From Lachnospiraceae bacterium MD308 (lineage in GTDB: Bacteria; Bacillota; Clostridia; Lachnospirales; Lachnospiraceae), in the NCBI GenBank assembly GCA_000403475.2, contig KE159796.1, positions 189,570 through 253,569 on the forward strand: a stretch of 64,000 nt of DNA, given 5' to 3'. This document shows positions 43,086 through 50,046 of this stretch, in pieces. The position numbers and the translations under genes are program-made. The notes below the pieces were generated by a model, which made no database searches, was not told the DNA's origin, and worked only from the letters and a program-made list of their open reading frames with translations. The number at the start of each line of letters is the position of its first letter. Positions within the stretch are counted from its first letter, which is position 1.

Positions 43086-43457
43086 ATGATTCTTATTGAT
43101 TACAGTGACAAACGTCCGATTTATGAGCAGATTGCAGCACGCTTTGAGGCACTCATCATAAGTGGTGTGATGGAAGTGGATGAGAAGCTGCCGTCGGTCA
43201 GAACCCTTGCCGTCGAGCTGTCGATTAATCCGAATACAATACAGCGGGCTTATATGGAGCTGGAGAAGGACGGGTTTATCTATACGGTGAAAGGAAAGGG
43301 GAATTTTGTGAAAAAGGATGAAGAACTAATGAACAGGCAGAAAGAAAAGCTTCTGAAAGGGCTGGAAGAGCAGGCGCTCGCCTGTGTTCAGCGAGGCGTC
43401 AGAAAGCAGGAGATTCTTGACTGCATTGAGAAAGTGACAGGGGAGGTTAGCGCATGA
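43086..43457 (+). CDS. GntR-family regulator, YtrA subfamily
   Basis: 123 residues, the short YtrA type: a winged helix (about 8-75; IYEQIAARFEALIISG, then LPSVRTLAVELSINPNTIQR) and a short helical tail instead of a large effector domain. Such regulators usually repress the ABC transporter operon they head, in response to cell-envelope stress. It overlaps the ATPase gene by 4 bp. Upstream, GTACACTTATT (about 43045) and inverted AATAAGTGTAC (43020-43030) form an 11-bp inverted repeat, the likely operator. Confidence 0.9.
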   Translation: MILIDYSDKRPIYEQIAARFEALIISGVMEVDEKLPSVRTLAVELSINPNTIQRAYMELEKDGFIYTVKGKGNFVKKDEELMNRQKEKLLKGLEEQALACVQRGVRKQEILDCIEKVTGEVSA

Positions 43458-44353
43458 TAGAGATCAAGCAAGTCAGTAAGTCATTTGAAAAGATTGAGGC
43501 CGTTAAGGATATCAGTCTTAAGATCCGTTCTCAGTATATATTCGGAATGCTAGGGACTAACGGCGCGGGGAAAAGTACGCTGCTTCGAATGATGGCAGGG
43601 ATTCTTAAGCCCGGGCAGGGGGAGATTCTTATTGACGGTCAGAATGTGTGGGATAACCCGGATGTAAAAAAACGTTGTTTTTATATCTCGGACGAGCAGT
43701 TTTTCTTTCCCAATGCAACGGCAAGGGATATGGCAACCTTTTATGGAAGATATTACTTGAAGTTTGATTATTCGCGGTTTGACGAGCTTTTGAACAAATT
43801 TGGACTGGATGCTGCGAGAAAGATACAGACGTATTCGAAAGGTATGAAAAAGCAGCTTTCCATACTAATAGGACTTTGTGCGAATGTGTCGTATCTGTTC
43901 TGCGATGAGACTTTTGACGGCCTCGACCCTGTGATGCGGCAAGGCATTAAAAGTATTTTTGCAAAAGAGATAGATGAGAGGGAACTGACGCCGATTATCG
44001 CATCTCATAATCTTCGTGAGCTGGAGGATATCTGCGACCATATCGGGCTTCTCCACAAAGGCGGCGTACTTTTGTCAAAGGAACTGGCAGATCTGAAGTG
44101 CAATATGCATAAAGTGCAGTGTGTGTTCCCGGAGGATACGCAGGTTCCGCTTTACAAAATGTTCCATATTCTGCAGTTAAAGCAGAAAGGACGGCTGCTG
44201 TCTATGACAGTCAGGGAAAGCGAGGAGGAGATTTCAAGCAAGATGGAAAGCTTAAATCCGGTTTATTATGAAATCTTGCCGCTGTCTCTGGAAGAAATCT
44301 TTATCAGTGAAACGGAGGTGGTCGGATATGACATCAAAACGCTCATTTATTAA
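43454..44353 (+). CDS. ABC transporter ATP-binding protein
   Basis: 299 residues. Walker A is GTNGAGKST (about 35-43), the signature motif is degenerate (YSKGMKKQLSI, about 133-143) and Walker B is LFCDETFDGLDP (about 153-164), followed by the H-loop in ASHNLRE. The C-terminal 80 residues are an accessory domain. It is the motor for the membrane protein encoded next, which starts 26 bp before this gene ends. With the YtrA regulator this is an exporter-type unit probably linked to envelope stress. Confidence 0.93.
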   Translation: MIEIKQVSKSFEKIEAVKDISLKIRSQYIFGMLGTNGAGKSTLLRMMAGILKPGQGEILIDGQNVWDNPDVKKRCFYISDEQFFFPNATARDMATFYGRYYLKFDYSRFDELLNKFGLDAARKIQTYSKGMKKQLSILIGLCANVSYLFCDETFDGLDPVMRQGIKSIFAKEIDERELTPIIASHNLRELEDICDHIGLLHKGGVLLSKELADLKCNMHKVQCVFPEDTQVPLYKMFHILQLKQKGRLLSMTVRESEEEISSKMESLNPVYYEILPLSLEEIFISETEVVGYDIKTLIY

Positions 44354-46364
44354 TTTAAGGCGGGAAAATATAAAGCATCGAATAGGGATGATATTTATTA
44401 CGTTGTTCTTTTTCTTTCTGTCCATGCTGGCATTTCTGATGGCTGTGCAGAATCAATGCAGCCAGATTAAACCAGAGATGATTATGAAAGGGATTACAGG
44501 CCTTTCGCGGCCGGAGTTCGGGATGGGGGTTTTATCGATGGGAGCGGCAGTGCTGCTGGCAGTCAGCAGCTTCCGATATCTTCATTCCAGGACGGAGATT
44601 GATTTTTATCACTCGCTGCCGATAAGAAGGCGGGAGATTTTGTATATCTTTCTGACGAATGATATTGCACTTTTTGTGGGGCCGCTTGCTATTGTCACTG
44701 TATTTCGATGTGCGGTTACGGCGGCAGTAGGGTATTTAAGCCGGGATTTCCTCGAGGGCAGTTTTTGGTCGATACTTTGTTATACGGCTATATTTTCGGT
44801 TACTTATCTTACGATGTCGCTGGCGATGCTGATGACGGGAAATACTTTTATCGGGTTATTAGGCTTTTGCGTATTTGCAGGATATTCACCGGTGGTGCTC
44901 TGTATGCTGTACCCCTCTTTGGCTTCTACATTTTTTATTACTTATTGTGACACGGGGACAAATTTTGAGATTTACAGTTATTTTTCTCCGGCCTCCCTGG
45001 CTAACCTGCTATTGACTACAAAAGATGCATGGAAATGGGAGGAGCATATTGTACACTTTGCAGTGATTGGCGCATGGGTGGTATTCCTGCTGATCATCAA
45101 TTATATACTGTTTGAGAGGCGGGCTTCGGAGATGGCGGGAAAAGCGATGGCATTCCCGAGATGGAATCCGGTCATCCGTTTTCTGTTGGTAGTTCCGGGG
45201 GCAATCTACGTGGGATTGGGGCTATATGCGGTTTCCTTTACATCTTTTAAGCCGTGGATTATTGCCGGCGTGATTATCGGCGGATTTTTTGTTCACGGTG
45301 TGATTGAGTGTATCTATCGGTTTGACGTGCGGGGACTGTGGTCTAATAAGCGGCAGATGTTAGCTTCTATAGCGTTTGCTTTCCTGATTGTGGCATTCTT
45401 CTGGATGGACTTGAGCGGTTTTGATAAATATCTGCCGAAGGAAGAAGAACTTGACTCCGTTGTGGTGGAGAGTCCATACAGCATGGACGGCTCTTTCTGG
45501 GGCAAGCAAAGGAAAGGACTAACCGGCGATACGATGAAGGAAACTCTTAGAGTTCTCGGCAAAGTTACCGAAGAAAACAGTAAGAATAAAGATATCTTAG
45601 ACAGCGGTACGACGGAAGAATCCAGAGGATTTAGCAATTATCAGTTCAGTTACAGGCTGAAAAACGGGAGAGTGGAAAAGCGGGAATATATACTTTCACC
45701 AGAGCTTCAGGATGAAATAATGGAGCAGGTATTTGACACGATGGAGTATAAGAAAGATACTTATTCACTCTACACGGCGGATTGGTCGTTAGTGACGAAT
45801 GTGGAGATCAGTTATCCGGTCTGTACAGAGACGCTGGATATGACCAAAGAGCAGCGCTCAGAGTTATTCCGTATCTATCTGGAGGAATTCTCAGCATTAG
45901 ATTATAAGACTGTAAAAGAGACATTGCCTTTTGGCCAGCTTATGATTTCACACCGATTCAGTCCGTCAGGTAATTATTATTATGACAGTTCGGCAGAAAC
46001 ATCAGAGTCTTATAATATCTATCCCTCCTTCAAGAAGACGATAAAGTATCTGCGGGAAGAGCTTAAAGTGGATGTAAAGACATCCATGAAGGATATTCCG
46101 ATTACGAGTATGACAGTTTCCAGATATGCGGAAGGTTCAGATGATTGGGAGAGCTTTGATATCTACGACGAAGAATTTATTGACTCCATTAAAGAAAGAT
46201 TAAGTTACGGAGATCATTTATGGCTCTATGGAATGGAGCAGGCAGCAGATACAAGCGTTGACCTCACTGTCACAGTGAAAACAGAGAGCGGGGAAGGAAG
46301 CTATGGCGTGTATACAGATTCGGAGACTGTAGAGAAGATAAAGCAGCAGGGAACGTTTCATTGA
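44328..46364 (+). CDS. ABC transporter permease with large extracytoplasmic domain
   Basis: 678 residues from the ATG at 44328 with GGAGG 9 bases upstream; an upstream in-frame ATG at 44268 lies inside the ATPase gene. Residues about 1-370 contain eight or so membrane segments of ABC-2 type. One more segment (about 345-362) leads into about 310 hydrophilic residues at the C-terminus that probably face outward. That long soluble tail is unusual for ABC-2 permeases and may bind a ligand. The operon is GntR-ATPase-permease. Confidence 0.8.
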   Translation: MTSKRSFINLRRENIKHRIGMIFITLFFFFLSMLAFLMAVQNQCSQIKPEMIMKGITGLSRPEFGMGVLSMGAAVLLAVSSFRYLHSRTEIDFYHSLPIRRREILYIFLTNDIALFVGPLAIVTVFRCAVTAAVGYLSRDFLEGSFWSILCYTAIFSVTYLTMSLAMLMTGNTFIGLLGFCVFAGYSPVVLCMLYPSLASTFFITYCDTGTNFEIYSYFSPASLANLLLTTKDAWKWEEHIVHFAVIGAWVVFLLIINYILFERRASEMAGKAMAFPRWNPVIRFLLVVPGAIYVGLGLYAVSFTSFKPWIIAGVIIGGFFVHGVIECIYRFDVRGLWSNKRQMLASIAFAFLIVAFFWMDLSGFDKYLPKEEELDSVVVESPYSMDGSFWGKQRKGLTGDTMKETLRVLGKVTEENSKNKDILDSGTTEESRGFSNYQFSYRLKNGRVEKREYILSPELQDEIMEQVFDTMEYKKDTYSLYTADWSLVTNVEISYPVCTETLDMTKEQRSELFRIYLEEFSALDYKTVKETLPFGQLMISHRFSPSGNYYYDSSAETSESYNIYPSFKKTIKYLREELKVDVKTSMKDIPITSMTVSRYAEGSDDWESFDIYDEEFIDSIKERLSYGDHLWLYGMEQAADTSVDLTVTVKTESGEGSYGVYTDSETVEKIKQQGTFH

Positions 46365-46411
46365 TCATAGCAGGAAACCTTAAGATTGCTATATGAATTT
46401 GATACAGGATA

Positions 46412-46447
46412 TGTTATGATGGAACCAGTCTTTTAGGCTGGTTCCAT
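46412..46447 (+). promoter_or_regulatory. Extended -10 promoter and 12-bp hairpin before the DUF1292 gene
   Basis: TGTTATGAT at 46412-46420 is an extended -10 with no good -35. ATGGAACCAG (46419-46428) and CTGGTTCCAT (46438-46447) form a perfect hairpin that overlaps the predicted start site. No T-run follows, so it is more likely an operator or a 5' mRNA hairpin than a terminator. Confidence 0.35.
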
Positions 46448-46504
46448 GAGCGTGTCTAAAGATAGTTTCATATTGCTTGACAGTGTACCAAAGAAGCGGA
46501 AAGG

Positions 46505-46819
46505 ATGGAAGAGATGGAAAAAGAAGTAGATGTGGAATTAGAACTGGATGTTGACGTTGTCACGCTGATGACGGATGATGGTGAGGTTGACTGCGGGATC
46601 ATTACAGTGCTTGAGCTGAATGATAAAGAATATATTGCAGTGTCCCCGCTGAATGATGAGGAAGAACTGACGGAGGAAGTCTGGTTCTATCAGTTTGAGA
46701 GGGATTCATCCGGAGGCGATGAGCATGATCTTATCTTCATCGAGGATGAGGACGAGTATGATCAGGTGGTTGATAAATTTGATGAGTGGCTGGACACACT
46801 GGAGTTTGAGGAAGAGTAG
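46505..46819 (+). CDS. DUF1292 family acidic protein
   Basis: 104 residues, strongly acidic (runs of Glu and Asp at both ends). The core VTLMTDDGEVDCGIITVLELN, split here as VTLMTDDGEVD and ITVLELNDKEYIAV, with WFYQFE, is the DUF1292 (YrzB-like) fold found throughout Firmicutes. The function is unknown. It is monocistronic and closed by a terminator that contains the stop codon of the convergent kinase gene. Confidence 0.88.
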   Translation: MEEMEKEVDVELELDVDVVTLMTDDGEVDCGIITVLELNDKEYIAVSPLNDEEELTEEVWFYQFERDSSGGDEHDLIFIEDEDEYDQVVDKFDEWLDTLEFEEE

Positions 46820-46846
46820 GGGTATAGATTTATACCCCTGTTTTTA
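46818..46846 (+). terminator. Rho-independent terminator after the DUF1292 gene
   Basis: AGGGGTATA (46818-46826) and TATACCCCT (46831-46839) form a 9-bp stem with a 4-base loop, followed by GTTTTT. The stop codon of the convergent histidine kinase lies inside the hairpin. Confidence 0.8.
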
Positions 46847-48200
46847 GGATTAATTTAACTGTGAAACTTCCGGATGTTTGGGATACAGAGAGCTCTCCGT
46901 TAAGGAGGCGTATCATTTTCCGGACACTTTTCAGACCGATATTATTATTGTCTTTCCGGGAGTGTTCTGCTTTAATCGCATTTTTAATCGTGACGGTAAA
47001 GGTTTCCTTCTGCAGAGTGAAGGAGATGAGCACCGTTTCTTTTTTGTCCCCATATTTAAAAATATTAGAAAACAAGTTGTCTAGTATGCGCTTGAGCATG
47101 GTTTTGTCGCTTTTAAGGACGATAGAAGATTCATCCAGGTGAAGGTCAGGCGTAAAACCGGCCAGACGGATGAAGTCGGCATTTTCCCGAAGACACTGGC
47201 GGATGAAGTCTGTGGATATCCACGTAAACTCAGCGCATTCCTGTTCTTCTGAGACAAGGGCGTATTCAAACATCCGGTCTGTCAGCTCTTTAATGTCCTT
47301 CGTTTTTATCAGGCATCGGTCAAGGTATTCGTCCTCATGACCGGGATTTTTCTTAAGCTTTATGACCTCAAGGTATCCGTTTAAGATGGTGAGAGGTGTG
47401 CGAAGGTCATGGGACAGGGCAGTGATGAGATCCTGGTTCGCCTGACGGCTTTCCTGCTCCTTTTCGATATTGTCGTTCAAGGTAGTCCTCATGTTATCAA
47501 GCTCTCTGGCCAGAATCCCGATCTCGTCGCCGCCCAAATGCGGCACAGGGTGGCTTAAGTCGCCGGAGGACATAACAAGAATCTCCTGCTTTAGCTTAAG
47601 TACAGACTTCATCTTGCGCCGGATAAAGAACAGGATAATGAGGAAAAACAGCAGGATGGAGAGAAACAGGCTGATGAATGTGTAAGGATACAAAACCACC
47701 GAACGCTTATAGCTCATGATTAAGGCGCTTCCGGAACCGTTGCTGAATTTGAGCGGGATGTAGCGAAAATCAGCGAAGTCTCCTGCGGTAAGCTGATCGC
47801 CGATACCAAGGAAAACCTGGAAGAAAATATTTTTGTCTGCAAAAATATCTGCCATTCGTGTTGTGCGGTGGTATCCGTCTTCCAGGCCATAGATGGAGAT
47901 GGAGGTATATTTATCCGCCAGGTCAAGCAGTGGTGCAAGAGCCTGGATTCGTTCTTCATCTTCTTCTGATTCCGGCAGTTCGTAATTTGGCGCTTGTTCA
48001 TAAAGCGTATCCAGCAGGTAGATGTTATCTCCATAAACATTATAGTATTCACCAAGTCCGAGCAGATTGAAAATAGAAAATTTGTTGGTCCAAAGTATTT
48101 CAAACACTGCGAATGCCGCGATAAGAGCACACAGAATCAATAGCGCGAACTGCGTGCGGATTTTTAAGGCAGAGATTTTCTTCCATATCTTTTTAATCAC
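46830..48200 (-). CDS. Sensor histidine kinase (HAMP, HisKA)
   Basis: 456 residues. Two membrane segments (about 15-35 and 175-198) flank an extracytoplasmic sensor of about 140 residues. Then come a HAMP linker (about 200-250), the phospho-acceptor motif ALSHDLRTPLTIL (about 268) and an ATPase domain with N-box LDNLFSNIFKYG (about 375). The G-box is less canonical (NNIGLKSVRKMI). It overlaps its response regulator by 8 bp. The sensor loop has no recognised domain. The target is probably the divergent glycosyltransferase-YfhO operon. Confidence 0.92.
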   Translation of the reverse strand: MIKKIWKKISALKIRTQFALLILCALIAAFAVFEILWTNKFSIFNLLGLGEYYNVYGDNIYLLDTLYEQAPNYELPESEEDEERIQALAPLLDLADKYTSISIYGLEDGYHRTTRMADIFADKNIFFQVFLGIGDQLTAGDFADFRYIPLKFSNGSGSALIMSYKRSVVLYPYTFISLFLSILLFFLIILFFIRRKMKSVLKLKQEILVMSSGDLSHPVPHLGGDEIGILARELDNMRTTLNDNIEKEQESRQANQDLITALSHDLRTPLTILNGYLEVIKLKKNPGHEDEYLDRCLIKTKDIKELTDRMFEYALVSEEQECAEFTWISTDFIRQCLRENADFIRLAGFTPDLHLDESSIVLKSDKTMLKRILDNLFSNIFKYGDKKETVLISFTLQKETFTVTIKNAIKAEHSRKDNNNIGLKSVRKMIRLLNGELSVSQTSGSFTVKLILKTGV

Positions 48201-48927
48201 ATCGATACCCCCTTCCCCATATGGTTTTTATCAGAACCGGATTTTTCGGATCATTTTCAATCTTACGGCGCAGGTTGCGGATATGAACCATGACAGTATT
48301 GTTGGCGCCATAATAGTAGGGTTCATCCCAGACGGCTTCGTAGAGATGCTGGGCGGAAAATATTTGTTTTTGGTTTTTGATAAGCAGAAGAAGCATGGCG
48401 TATTCTGTACCGGTGAGGGTAAGAAGATTTCCTTCGGAGAATACTTGTTCTTTTTCCTCATTGATTTCTAAATGATGGAAATGAATGGTTTTCGGATGGG
48501 CATTTGCAGTGGCAGCCGGGTTGGTATGGGATGGATGGGAATCGTCTTTCCCTTTATAGACCTGGTATCTGCGGATCAGGGCCTTGCTTCGGCTGATAAG
48601 CTCATTGTAGGAAAAGGGCTTTGCCAGATAATCGTCTCCGCCGCTGGAAAAGCCCAGTGTCTTGTCGCTTTCCTTTGTGCGGGCGCTTAAGAACAGGATG
48701 GGTGCGTTGCTGTTTTTTCGAATCTCAAGGCAGGTCTGATAGCCGTTCCTTCCCGGCATCATAATATCCAGGATAATCAGGTCAAAATCCGTACGTTCTG
48801 TGAGTGAAAGCGCGGTCTCTCCATCCCCGGCTTCCATAATCTCAAAGCCCTCCCCTTCTAAAAGCACATGTATAATCTCCCGAACCTCCGGGTTGTCATC
48901 TACAATTAAAATGAATGATTTTTCCAT
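48193..48927 (-). CDS. OmpR-family response regulator
   Basis: 244 residues. The receiver domain has acidic D10-D11, phospho-acceptor in LIILDIMMPG (about 53) and lysine in LAKPFSYNE (about 103). A linker rich in His, Ser and Pro (about 125-145) leads to a C-terminal winged helix (about 148-243) with LTGTEYAMLLLLIKN and VMVHIRNLRRKIE. Direct repeats TTAAGAA in the divergent intergenic region (48990-49006) fit its expected operator. It heads the operon with the kinase. Confidence 0.94.
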   Translation of the reverse strand: MEKSFILIVDDNPEVREIIHVLLEGEGFEIMEAGDGETALSLTERTDFDLIILDIMMPGRNGYQTCLEIRKNSNAPILFLSARTKESDKTLGFSSGGDDYLAKPFSYNELISRSKALIRRYQVYKGKDDSHPSHTNPAATANAHPKTIHFHHLEINEEKEQVFSEGNLLTLTGTEYAMLLLLIKNQKQIFSAQHLYEAVWDEPYYYGANNTVMVHIRNLRRKIENDPKNPVLIKTIWGRGYRCD

Positions 48928-48986
48928 AATCTTAAGTTCACCTCTCTCGGGAATATTTTAACAGACAATTGGAAGACAGGTGAGTG

Positions 48987-49029
48987 TTCTTAAGAAATTT
49001 TAAGAATTAATTATGGCTTTTCTTAAGAG
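48987..49029. promoter_or_regulatory. Direct repeats, probable OmpR-family operator
   Basis: TTAAGAA occurs at 48990-48996 and 49000-49006 (10-bp spacing), with a third copy TTAAGAG at 49023-49029, all on the same strand, between the response-regulator gene and the divergent glycosyltransferase gene. OmpR/PhoB-type dimers bind direct repeats one helical turn apart. Confidence 0.55.
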
Positions 49030-49086
49030 GCGGAGATTAGAATGTGAGCGTAACGGGAAAAGTCATACTGAAGGAGGTACGCGAAG

Positions 49087-50046
49087 ATGAGTAAGATGAG
49101 TATTGTAGTTCCGTGTTATAACGAGGAAGCAGCGCTGCCGGTCTATTACGGAGAAATGTGCCGGGTGATGAAGGAGATGTCTGAGCTGGAGTTTGAGATT
49201 ATCTATGTAGACGACGGCTCGACGGACGGTACGCTTACAATCTTAAAAGATATGAACGAGAAAGACGGAAGATGCAAGTTTCTGTCTTTTTCCAGAAACT
49301 TCGGGAAGGAAGCAGCGCTCTATGCGGGGCTTAAGAGTGCGCAGGGGGATTACGTTGCTACGATGGATGTGGATTTGCAGGACCCTCCGGGATTGCTGCC
49401 TGAGATGTATCGTATTCTGAATGAGGAGAGTTTTGACAGTGTGGCTACGAGGCGTTCAGACAGGACGGGGGAGCCAAAGCTACGTTCTTTTCTCTCGGAA
49501 AAATTCTACAAAGTTATAAACAGCATCTCCAAGACGAAGATTGTAAACGGGGCCAGGGATTACCGTCTGATGCGGCGGAACATGGTGGACGCGGTGCTTA
49601 AGATGAGTGAGTACAACCGTTTTTCAAAGGGGATTTTTGAGTGGGTAGGATTCCGGACAAAATGGCTGGAGTTTTGCAATGTGGGGCGCTGTGCCGGGGA
49701 GACGAAGTGGTCGGTTAAGAAGCTGTTCTCCTATTCAATCGAAGGGATTACCGGATTTTCAGTTGCGCCGCTGTCTTTGGCCTCGGTGATTGGGGTGATG
49801 TTCTGCCTGCTTTCATTTATTATGATATTTGTCATAGTTGTGCGGACGCTTGTGTGGGGAGACCCGGTGTCGGGATGGCCTTCGCTGGTTTGCATTATCT
49901 TCATGGTGAGCGGAATACAGCTTTTTTGTACCGGAATTGTGGGAGAGTATCTGTCGAAGACATATCTTGAGACGAAGCGCCGCCCGATTTTTATCTTGAA
50001 AGATTCCAGTGAAGAGAGTGGGGGAGGCGGTCATGAGGAGAGATAA
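49087..50046 (+). CDS. Family 2 glycosyltransferase, GtrB/DPM1-like
   Basis: 319 residues. The GT2 catalytic domain (about 1-225) begins SIVVPCYNEEAALPVYYGEM and holds the DxD-type motif MDVDLQDPPG (about 96). Two C-terminal membrane helices (about 230-255 and 267-290) anchor it. Relatives transfer a sugar from a nucleotide donor to polyprenyl phosphate on the inner membrane face. The next gene, a YfhO-type membrane protein, overlaps by 14 bp, a pairing that suggests a lipid-linked sugar used for lipoteichoic acid or polysaccharide decoration. AAGGAGG precedes the ATG. Confidence 0.93.
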   Translation: MSKMSIVVPCYNEEAALPVYYGEMCRVMKEMSELEFEIIYVDDGSTDGTLTILKDMNEKDGRCKFLSFSRNFGKEAALYAGLKSAQGDYVATMDVDLQDPPGLLPEMYRILNEESFDSVATRRSDRTGEPKLRSFLSEKFYKVINSISKTKIVNGARDYRLMRRNMVDAVLKMSEYNRFSKGIFEWVGFRTKWLEFCNVGRCAGETKWSVKKLFSYSIEGITGFSVAPLSLASVIGVMFCLLSFIMIFVIVVRTLVWGDPVSGWPSLVCIIFMVSGIQLFCTGIVGEYLSKTYLETKRRPIFILKDSSEESGGGGHEER

